NCBI GenBank assembly: GCA_964487685.1
Contig: CAZASA010000002.1
Coordinates: 1-64,000, forward strand
Direction of reading: 5' to 3'
DNA length: 64,000 nt
Source: JABDGZ01 sp964487685
GTDB taxonomy: Bacteria; Omnitrophota; Gorgyraeia; Zapsychrales; Fredricksoniimonadaceae
Shown: in pieces, positions 41,865 to 48,880 of the stretch
How positions within the stretch are numbered: position 1 is the stretch's first letter
How the letters are laid out: the number at the start of each line of letters is the position of its first letter
Made by a program: the position numbers and the translations under genes
Notes under the pieces: model-generated
Told to the model about the DNA's origin: nothing
Database searches by the model: none
What the model saw: only the letters and a program-made list of their open reading frames with translations

Positions 41865-44191
41865 TGCAAAGGATCTTTTGCGGCACATGCATTATTGCGC
41901 TTTTATTTTTGGCGGCACCTTGTGCCCATGCCCAGCCTGACCAGGGTGTCGACACGACGGTCGCGAACCGCAGCACCACCGAGATCGTACGTTTAGCCTG
42001 GGAAGCTTCCAACAAGGACAATTTGGCGGATATATCAGCCCTGGTCGAAGAAATATTAAGGGATTACGGGAACCAGGCCAAGATCTTGGCCGCCCAATTG
42101 GACCAGTTCCCTCCCCGGGACAGGTTCAACGAATATAAGGTGATGTCCGACGTAGCGACGACCCTGTTCATCAAAGCGGAAACCTTGATGCGCCAGGGAA
42201 AGAACAAAGAAGCGATCAAAGAATTTAAAGGCATTATTGCCCAATATCCCTGGGCCCAGAATTTCGATCCCAGCCGCGGTTCATACTGGTCGGTGGCGGA
42301 TAAATCCCAATCATCCATTGATATGATGGAAGGCAAAGACCCTTCAGCACAGCTTGCTGCCAGTAACATCCCCAAGACCCTTCCCCAACTGAAATTCCAG
42401 GGGACAGAAGATGTCATTGATTGGACGAAATTCGGTAATTTCCTTAATGTGGGCACTAAAAACTACCATTATCAAATCACCGACCAGGCAGGCTTAGCGG
42501 CGGCGATGGGAGAGGGCATATATCCCAACATATCCGATGTGTATAGAGACCCTGGTTACAAAATGATCATGAAAGCAGGCCGTCTGCGGGGAAGCCATTG
42601 GGACTTTACCAACACGACAGACCTGCAAGCGGCATTTTATAAATGGGTGACCGCGCCCGAATCCAGGGGGGTCCAATTATTTTATACCGGTGAGATCTTT
42701 GAAAAAGCAGGGATGTATAAAAAAGCGATCAAGGCCTACGATGCTCTTGTCGTGCTTTTTCCGTCGACGATAGCCTGGACCTATTGGCAGACCCCGTGGT
42801 ATCCCGGCCAGGCGGCGGTGGCTAAGATCCAGTATTTGATCCGTATCCATCCGGAATTGGGGCTGGATTATAAAGGCGGCAAGATCCGCATCGTCAACCC
42901 TGATAATGATCCGCATGAATATGTGACGATCACCGATCCGGGTACGATCATTAAATTAAGCGATGACCAGATAGCTGTGCAAAAAGCAAACCCGCACCCT
43001 AAAAAAACGTCACTTGGCGCTCCGGTCTATTTTTCGGGCAAGGGGCAGGTGCGGTTTGTCAAATTTGAGAACGGCAACTGGCAATTATGGGTGGACAATA
43101 AACCATTCTTTATCAAGGGAATGGCGTATATGCCAACCAGGGTGGGGCAAAGTCCTGATGACGGCACCATGGTCGACTGGATGAAGGAAGATGACGATCA
43201 CAATGGCATCATTGACGCGCCTTATGAAGCGTGGGTGGATAAATATGGTGACAACAAGCGCCACTCCGACGAGCCGAAAGTGGGTGATTTTTACCTGATG
43301 AAGGAGATGGGGGTCAACACCCTGCGCATTTATTATCAGACCTATATGAAATCCGACAAGGCCTTCTTAGAAAAGATGTACCGGGAATACGGGTTGAAGG
43401 TGGCGATGAGCAATTTTATCGGCAAGTACGCTATCGGTTCAGGGGCGACTTGGACCGAAGGTACCGATTACGAAAATCCCGAGCAGCAGAAGAACATGTT
43501 GAAATATATCCGCGAGATGGTCAATGAATTTAAGGATGAGCCCTATATCCTGATGTGGATCTTGGGGAATGAAAATAATTATGGTGTTGCTTCCAATGCG
43601 AACAGGAAACCTGAGGCATACTATCAATTTGTCAATGAAGCGGCGAAGATGATCAAGTCGATCGACCCCAACCATCCGGTAGCGATCTGTAACGGGGACA
43701 CCTTGTTCCTGGATAAATTCGGAAAATATGCCCCTGATGTTGATGCTTATGGGGCGAATGTCTATCGCGGGGACTATGGGTTCGGGTCATTCTGGGACGA
43801 TGTTAAAGAACTGGCCGACAAGCCGGCGTTCATCACCGAGTACGGGGCCCCTTCTTTCGCGCTGACCATGAACTACAACGATTCCCAGCAAGCACAGGCG
43901 GATTATCATAAAGGCAATTGGCTCGACATCCTCTATAACAGCGCCGGTTACGTCGATGGTGCAGGAAATTCCGTCGGTGGCATGGCTTTTGAATGGCTGG
44001 ATGAATGGTGGAAGAATTATTCTCCTGCCATCCATGACACCAAGGCCGATGCGATAGGCCCTTTTCCGGGCGGGTATTATTTTGAGGAGTGGTTTGGCAT
44101 ATTCGGCCAGGGAGACGGCTCACAAAGCCCGTACTTGCGCGAAGGTAGGAAAGTGTATTATACTTATAAGGAGCTTTGGAAGGAACAATGA
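41864..44191 (+). CDS. Secreted clan GH-A glycosidase (GH2-like barrel) with N-terminal TPR-like modules
   Basis: 775 residues with signal peptide 1-23 (ending AHA). Residues about 38-156 form a helical module (TTEIVRLAWEASNKDNL...MSDVATTLFIKAETLMRQGKNKEAIKEFKGIIAQYPW), and a second partial copy follows near residue 265 (LFYTGEIFEKAGMYKKAIKAYDALVVLFP). From about residue 410 a beta/alpha barrel begins with WVDNKPFFIKGMAYMPTRVG; candidate acid/base Glu is in WILGNENNYG and nucleophile Glu in AFITEYGAPSF, the spacing of GH-A enzymes. It probably cleaves a beta-linked glucan in the periplasm. It follows the permease gene directly; the next gene encodes two more of the helical modules. Confidence 0.8.
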   Translation: MQRIFCGTCIIALLFLAAPCAHAQPDQGVDTTVANRSTTEIVRLAWEASNKDNLADISALVEEILRDYGNQAKILAAQLDQFPPRDRFNEYKVMSDVATTLFIKAETLMRQGKNKEAIKEFKGIIAQYPWAQNFDPSRGSYWSVADKSQSSIDMMEGKDPSAQLAASNIPKTLPQLKFQGTEDVIDWTKFGNFLNVGTKNYHYQITDQAGLAAAMGEGIYPNISDVYRDPGYKMIMKAGRLRGSHWDFTNTTDLQAAFYKWVTAPESRGVQLFYTGEIFEKAGMYKKAIKAYDALVVLFPSTIAWTYWQTPWYPGQAAVAKIQYLIRIHPELGLDYKGGKIRIVNPDNDPHEYVTITDPGTIIKLSDDQIAVQKANPHPKKTSLGAPVYFSGKGQVRFVKFENGNWQLWVDNKPFFIKGMAYMPTRVGQSPDDGTMVDWMKEDDDHNGIIDAPYEAWVDKYGDNKRHSDEPKVGDFYLMKEMGVNTLRIYYQTYMKSDKAFLEKMYREYGLKVAMSNFIGKYAIGSGATWTEGTDYENPEQQKNMLKYIREMVNEFKDEPYILMWILGNENNYGVASNANRKPEAYYQFVNEAAKMIKSIDPNHPVAICNGDTLFLDKFGKYAPDVDAYGANVYRGDYGFGSFWDDVKELADKPAFITEYGAPSFALTMNYNDSQQAQADYHKGNWLDILYNSAGYVDGAGNSVGGMAFEWLDEWWKNYSPAIHDTKADAIGPFPGGYYFEEWFGIFGQGDGSQSPYLREGRKVYYTYKELWKEQ

Positions 44192-44263
44192 AGGGCTATA
44201 GGGTGCTCTGCATTTATGTAAATCTGTTTTCACCCCAGTGGGAACGTAACTAGGAGGAAGGTA

Positions 44264-45232
44264 ATGAAAAAATGGTTAGGGTTTTTAATTGTTGCAACAT
44301 TTGGCCTATGCGCGATGAATGTTTTCGCGGATGACCAGGGCGCAGCGAGTGCCGCAAAAATGGCTGCGGAGACGCAACCGGCACCGGTTCCAGGGGGCGA
44401 TGCTGGTCAGGCACCCATGGCTGCTCCTGCAGCTGCGATGAAAGCACCGATCAATTTTGGGGATTTCCGTTCCTCAACCTTGGTCACTAAGGCATGGAAT
44501 GCATTGGCTCAAAATGATATTGAGTCAGTACTCGCGTACACTAATAAATGCATCTCACTTTATGCGGCCAAGGCCGGTGAAATGCAGACAAGTTTAAAGG
44601 ACTACGTCACCGGCACCAATGATGATATATTCAAATATTGGGCCCTTAATGATGTGGCTACCAGCTACTACATTCAAGGAGAGGCGTATCGTGCTGCAAA
44701 CATGAAGGATGAGGCCAAAGAAGCCTATAATAAATTGATCAAGGATTATAGTTTTGGCCAGACATGGGACACCAAGGGCTGGTTCTGGAAACCTGCCGAA
44801 GCCGCCAAAGAAAAGTTAAGCATGATCGCTTCCGGTGTCAGTTGGGATTTTGGTGATTATTCTTCAAGCACCTTGGTCCAGAAGGCATGGGCAGCGTTGG
44901 CAGCCAATGATCTTAAGGGCGTGCAGGCGTATGTCAATAAGACCCTGGAGTTATACGCCGCAAAAGCCAAAGAGATGCAAGGCTCGTTGAAGGAATATCC
45001 CTGGGAATCCAAAGAAAAGACATTCGGCTATTGGGCCCTTAATGATGTCGGGACAGGCTTGTTTATTTTAGGTGAAGCTTATCAAAATGCAGGCAAAAAA
45101 GATGATGCTACTGCCGCATACAAGAGAGTCATTAATGAGTTCTTCTATTCTCAATGCTGGGATCCGGGTGGCTGGTTCTGGAAACCTGCCGAAGCAGCAC
45201 AGCAGAAATTAGGCGAGTTGGATAACGTATAG
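44264..45232 (+). CDS. Secreted protein of two 130-residue helical repeats
   Basis: 322 residues: signal peptide 1-22, an Ala/Pro-rich spacer to residue 62, then two tandem modules of 130 residues (63-192 and 193-322). Both contain SSTLV-KAW-AL, LYAAKA-EMQ-SLK, YWALNDV, GEAY and end GWFWKPAEAA. They resemble the N-terminal module of the glycosidase upstream, so the modules may bind the same polymer or complex. AGGAGGAAG lies just before the ATG, a strong ribosome-binding site, suggesting high expression. A REP-type hairpin sits four bases after the stop. Function unknown. Confidence 0.75.
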   Translation: MKKWLGFLIVATFGLCAMNVFADDQGAASAAKMAAETQPAPVPGGDAGQAPMAAPAAAMKAPINFGDFRSSTLVTKAWNALAQNDIESVLAYTNKCISLYAAKAGEMQTSLKDYVTGTNDDIFKYWALNDVATSYYIQGEAYRAANMKDEAKEAYNKLIKDYSFGQTWDTKGWFWKPAEAAKEKLSMIASGVSWDFGDYSSSTLVQKAWAALAANDLKGVQAYVNKTLELYAAKAKEMQGSLKEYPWESKEKTFGYWALNDVGTGLFILGEAYQNAGKKDDATAAYKRVINEFFYSQCWDPGGWFWKPAEAAQQKLGELDNV

Positions 45233-45236
45233 TTGA

Positions 45237-45279
45237 TAAATGGTGACGTCTACCAAAAATAGGTAGACGTCACCATTTA
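45237..45279. repeat. Stand-alone REP/REPIN-like hairpin matching the RAYT inverted repeats
   Basis: A perfect 18-bp stem (arm TAAATGGTGACGTCTACC) with a 7-base loop AAAAATA. The arm is the same sequence as the ends of the RAYT element at 36361 and 37142. It lies four bases after a stop codon, a usual REP position, and may also stabilise or end the mRNA. Confidence 0.9.
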
Positions 45280-45320
45280 CTAAATTTCTTCGTAATTTCC
45301 CCCTAGAGATACCAAGAAAG

Positions 45321-45947
45321 ATGAAGATGAACGTAGTCAGGTATTTTTTTATTTTGCTTGTTTTTGTCCCGTGCATGTCCCGCGCCCAGGACAGCGACAT
45401 CTCCGGCGATGACCAAGCCAAGTCCTTTCAACCTTTTGTCGTCTACCAGGATAAAGGGTCGATCAACCGCTTTGTGCCTTCAGGCTATATGCCGACCGGC
45501 GAATGCATCAAAATGGACGACGCCTGGAGGGACAATTGCCAGGAAGGTAAGACCTGTATCAAGAACATTTATGATATTGCCTGCTCGCTCAAAGGCCGGC
45601 ATTGGGCAGGGATCTATTGGCTTCATCCCGCCGACAATTGGGGCGACAGGAAGGGCGGGTTTAATTTGACCGGTGCCAAGAAATTGACATTTTGGGCCCG
45701 CGGGGACAATGGCGGCGAGAAGATCTCAGAGTTCAGGATTGGCGGAGTTGGCCAAGGCCGGGATTATCCTGACTCTGACACAGCCTCTATAGGGCCTGTG
45801 ATTCTGTCCAAACAATGGAAAAAATATGAGATCGACCTGCGTGACAAAGACCTGACCTATATCAGCGGAGGCTTTGCCTGGATCGCCAATGTTGATGATA
45901 ATCCTACCACCTGCACCTTTTATCTAGATAACATCCAATACGAATAA
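45321..45947 (+). CDS. Secreted CBM-like beta-sandwich protein
   Basis: 208 residues: signal peptide 1-22 (ending SRAQ), then a domain rich in aromatic and Asp residues (HWAGIYWLHPADNWGDRKGGFNLTGAKKLTFWARGDNGGEKISEFRIGGVG) and ending SGGFAWIANVDDNPTTCTFYLDNIQYE. The closing FYLDNIQYE strand is typical of galactose-binding-like carbohydrate modules (CBM11/CBM4-like). Four Cys near the N-terminal part may form disulfides. No catalytic motif. In this locus it likely binds the polysaccharide. Confidence 0.65.
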   Translation: MKMNVVRYFFILLVFVPCMSRAQDSDISGDDQAKSFQPFVVYQDKGSINRFVPSGYMPTGECIKMDDAWRDNCQEGKTCIKNIYDIACSLKGRHWAGIYWLHPADNWGDRKGGFNLTGAKKLTFWARGDNGGEKISEFRIGGVGQGRDYPDSDTASIGPVILSKQWKKYEIDLRDKDLTYISGGFAWIANVDDNPTTCTFYLDNIQYE

Positions 45948-46034
45948 TAGGCAAAATTGTTTTGAATTCTCTTGTATTGAAGCTAATGCTTTGATATATT
46001 TTGTATTATATCAATGAAAGGCTAAGGAGAAAAT

Positions 46035-47345
46035 ATGTCGATAGCTGTGCGCGTTAGTGTTTGGATATTAGGAGTGCTTGTTGTGGTCAGTGCTGCGGTC
46101 GCGGTATTGGCGTTGGTGCAAAAGCAAACACTGCAAGGACAGAACCAGAGCCTCCATTCTCAAATTACCGACTATCAAATGAAGTTGGAGAATTTAAATT
46201 CGACGGTCAAAAAATTAAATGATACCGCAGACCAGCTCAATAGCAAAATTTCCCAGTCGCAACAAGACAAGGCTCAGTTACAAAGCCTGAATGACACCTT
46301 AAAACAAAAATCCGACGACCTGCAAAACCAGTTGAACCAGGCCGGTTCCGACCGGGATGATTGGAAAAACAGGGTCGATACCTTAAGCCATGAACGCGAT
46401 GCGTTGATGGAAAAATTAAAGAACCCTCCTGTCAAGATCGTTTACAAGGACCGTATCGTCTATAAAACCGCACCTGCCGGCGATGATGATGCTTCTAATC
46501 CGTCGGGCGTCAGTGTCGGGCAGGGCGATCAGTATTGGGCTTCCGTATTGAAGCAGAAGGCAGCACTCCAGCTTGAGATCGATAAACAGAAAAACCAATT
46601 GGACGAAGCTGCCTTGCAGGTGGTAGAGCTTAAGAAACAAAATTCCGACCTGGAATTGGAGATCAAGCAGATCGGTAATGAGAAGGATGAGATCAACCAA
46701 AAGATAAAATATGGACAGGATTTGGCCGATAACCTGGCCATTGATCTTGCCCGCTCACGCAATGACCAGAAAGCGGTCAATGACCGCGCCGATAAACTTA
46801 AAGGCGAGAACCTGGATTTGCTTTCCCAGATCAGGGCTTTGACCTCAACGAAGGTCGACCTTGAAAAGACTATTTCTCGCCTGACCGATGACAAAGACGC
46901 GATGCAAAAGAAATTGATCGAGACGGAGAGCATCATTCAAAGCCGTATCGATGATATCTGGAAGATCAAGTCAAGCCTGGACAAGAAACTTTCCCAGAAC
47001 ATGGCTTCAATACCTTCTTCGCCTTCCTCATCAGGCAGCGGCAGCATGGAATTACCTCCGATCATTGTCAATGCCGCCGGCCAGCAACAGGACGCCGCAG
47101 CATCTGCGCCTGCAGGGATGAGGACAGAGGGGGCGATCATCAGCATGAACGACACCAATAATTTCGTCATCGTGGATCTTGGCCAGAGCAATAGTGCTGT
47201 GAGCGTCGGCAATAGCCTCAAGGTCTATCGCGGATCAAATGTCATTGCCGACCTGGAGGTCATCCAGGTCCGTCGTGAGATCTGTGCCGCGGATATCAAG
47301 GACAAGACCGCTGACCTTAAAGTCGGGGATGTCGTAAAGATGTAA
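46035..47345 (+). CDS. Membrane-anchored coiled-coil protein with C-terminal beta domain
   Basis: 436 residues. An N-terminal membrane anchor (VWILGVLVVVSAAVAVLALV), then two long coiled-coil stretches (about 35-130 and 165-325, e.g. LNSKISQSQQDKAQLQSLNDTLKQKSDDLQNQL), a Ser/Ala-rich spacer and a C-terminal domain of about 75 residues: GAIISMNDTNNFVIVDLGQSNSAVSVGNSLKVYR...GDVVKM, similar in form to small beta-barrels that end FlgT-like envelope proteins. It probably spans the periplasm. AAGGAG precedes the ATG. An 8-bp inverted repeat TTGATATA/TATATCAA lies at 45991-46014. Function unknown. Confidence 0.7.
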   Translation: MSIAVRVSVWILGVLVVVSAAVAVLALVQKQTLQGQNQSLHSQITDYQMKLENLNSTVKKLNDTADQLNSKISQSQQDKAQLQSLNDTLKQKSDDLQNQLNQAGSDRDDWKNRVDTLSHERDALMEKLKNPPVKIVYKDRIVYKTAPAGDDDASNPSGVSVGQGDQYWASVLKQKAALQLEIDKQKNQLDEAALQVVELKKQNSDLELEIKQIGNEKDEINQKIKYGQDLADNLAIDLARSRNDQKAVNDRADKLKGENLDLLSQIRALTSTKVDLEKTISRLTDDKDAMQKKLIETESIIQSRIDDIWKIKSSLDKKLSQNMASIPSSPSSSGSGSMELPPIIVNAAGQQQDAAASAPAGMRTEGAIISMNDTNNFVIVDLGQSNSAVSVGNSLKVYRGSNVIADLEVIQVRREICAADIKDKTADLKVGDVVKM

Positions 47346-47380
47346 TTTTAGTCTAACCTTTTCATTCGTTTGATCACACC

Positions 47381-48388
47381 GTGGTTGAAAAAAAAATAAG
47401 CATAACAGATGTCGCCCGCAAGGCCAATGTATCCATCACGACAGTCTCTCGCGTCCTTAACAAAGTCCCCACCGTCAATAAAGAGATCGCCCAGCGTGTC
47501 GAGCAGGTCATCAGCGAGCTTAAGTTCCGCCCTAATCCAACGGCCCAGCGCCTGGCCAAAGGTATCCAGAATACGGCTGTCGGTTTTGTCATTCCCGGTT
47601 ATCCGGGCATTTTCCATTCTTTCTATGCCGTTGAGCTGATGCGCGGCATCGGCCATGGCTGTGAGACCTTAAGGCTCGATTTGATCTTCCATATTACAGA
47701 CGGGAGCAATCCATTAAGGTCAAATTTTGCCGGCGGCCTTATTTTTGCGGACATCATCGAGAATTTGCCCCAGGTCGAGACCGCTGTCCGTGAGGGCACG
47801 CCCTGCCTGGTCATCAACCATATTGTCAAAGACCTCAAGGTCAGTTATATCGCGGTGGACAATGTCAAAGGCGGTTTTACCGCCGCGGAATACCTGATCA
47901 ATTTAGGCCATAAGCGTATCGCCACCATCACCGGCAATATGCAGACCCAGGCCGGCATCGACCGTTTTGAAGGTTTCCAGAAGGCCCTCAAAGAGCACGA
48001 TATTGATTGCCCGCCGGATTATGTGTATAAGGGAGACTATTCCCGCCGTTCGGCCCGTCAAGCCGCGGAACGTTTTTTCTCCCTGGAAAACCCGCCGACC
48101 GCGATCTTCGCCGCCAGCGATGAGATGGCCCTTGAGGTCATTTCGGTCGCCATGGAAAACGGCATCAAGGTGCCGGAAGATATTTCCATCATCGGATTTG
48201 ACGATAACCCCGCGGGACTTTTTGGGCCCGTGGGATTGACCACGATCAAACAGCCCTTGTTTGCCATGGGTGAAGAGGCCACCAAGGTCATTTATGAGAT
48301 CATGACAGGCAAGCAAGAAGGCCTCATCCACAAAGTCCTTTCTCCGGATCTCATCATCCGCGAATCCTGCGCCGAACCCTCTTCGTAA
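47381..48388 (+). CDS. LacI-family transcriptional regulator
   Basis: 335 residues from a GTG start. The N-terminal helix-turn-helix ISITDVARKANVSITTVSRVLNKVPTVNKEIAQRV is followed by the hinge helix NPTAQRLAKG and a periplasmic-binding-protein-like sensor domain (FAASDEMALEVISVAMENGIKVPEDISIIGFDDNP). It is the only sugar-type regulator in the carbohydrate region, so it probably controls the importer and glycosidase genes upstream. The ribosome-binding site is poor. A LacI-type palindrome occurs at 32779. Confidence 0.93.
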   Translation: MVEKKISITDVARKANVSITTVSRVLNKVPTVNKEIAQRVEQVISELKFRPNPTAQRLAKGIQNTAVGFVIPGYPGIFHSFYAVELMRGIGHGCETLRLDLIFHITDGSNPLRSNFAGGLIFADIIENLPQVETAVREGTPCLVINHIVKDLKVSYIAVDNVKGGFTAAEYLINLGHKRIATITGNMQTQAGIDRFEGFQKALKEHDIDCPPDYVYKGDYSRRSARQAAERFFSLENPPTAIFAASDEMALEVISVAMENGIKVPEDISIIGFDDNPAGLFGPVGLTTIKQPLFAMGEEATKVIYEIMTGKQEGLIHKVLSPDLIIRESCAEPSS

Positions 48389-48433
48389 CGCACGCCATTT
48401 TAAATATAAATTTATTAATTTTGAGTGCACGTC

Positions 48434-48535
48434 GAGATGAAGAACTATTATATATTCGGCACGGGATATTTTCGCCTTGCGTACTTTTGGCGAAAAATCC
48501 CTTAATGTGCCGAATATATAATAGTTCTTCATCTC
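48434..48535. repeat. Foldback element B: near-perfect long hairpin
   Basis: The left arm 48434-48462 (starts GAGATGAAGAACTATT, ends TTCGGCAC) is a perfect 29-bp inverse of 48507-48535. An inner stem follows (GGGATATTTTCGCC at 48463-48476 with GGCGAAAAATCCC at 48489-48501), leaving a loop of 12 bases. The total is about 102 bases, almost all paired. It is too long and lacks a T-run for a simple terminator. Confidence 0.9.
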
Positions 48536-48581
48536 TAGACGCATGTAAATAAGTAATAATTCTCTTCGAAACATGCGGATA

Positions 48582-48807
48582 GCTAACGGCTAAATTTATT
48601 GTTTCGCAGCGACTTGTCATTTTTAGTCAAAAGTTTCTTGTTGTTCCGGGAATCCTGAGGCTTTTTCGCCGAAGGATGGCTGAACATGATCGAGCCTTGT
48701 CCGCCAGAGGCGGATAAGGCGAGTTGTTCAGCCACCGGAACAACAGAAAAACTTTTGACGTTAAAAAAATGACCCAGGAGCAAGAAGCAATAAATTTAGC
48801 CGTTAGC
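48582..48807. repeat. Foldback element C: multi-tier imperfect hairpin
   Basis: Outer arms 48582-48649 and 48735-48807: GCTAACGGCTAAATTTATTG pairs with CAATAAATTTAGCCGTTAGC, and GTCAAAAGTTT...TTGTTCCGG with CCGGAACAA...AACTTTTGAC, with bulges. An inner stem is GGCTGAACA (48678) with TGTTCAGCC (48725-48733), and at the tip GCCTTGTCCGCC pairs with GGCGGATAAGGC. About 226 bases in all. Confidence 0.85.
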
Positions 48808-48843
48808 GCCCGTAGAGTTTAGATTGTATAGAGCGCGTTATTG

Positions 48844-48872
48844 TTGACAATCGTCGCATTTCAGGGTATTTT
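48844..48872 (+). promoter_or_regulatory. mnmG promoter candidate, predicting a leaderless mRNA
   Basis: TTGACA (48844-48849), 17-base spacer, TATTTT (48867-48872), only 8 bases before the ATG at 48881, with no ribosome-binding site. Confidence 0.5.
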
Positions 48873-48880
48873 AGTGCCTT

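Larger units (their letters stand above)
48389..48880. other. Gene-free stretch holding two long hairpin elements and the mnmG promoter
   Basis: About 490 bases with no credible ORF: foldback element B (48434-48535), foldback element C (48582-48807) and a promoter-like sequence just before mnmG. Confidence 0.85.

Noticed and set aside
48582..48807. attC integron recombination sites (also considered for the other foldback elements)
   Set aside because: Ends do not fit the RYYYAAC/GTTRRRY core pairs, no integron integrase is present, and the elements lie singly among housekeeping genes.
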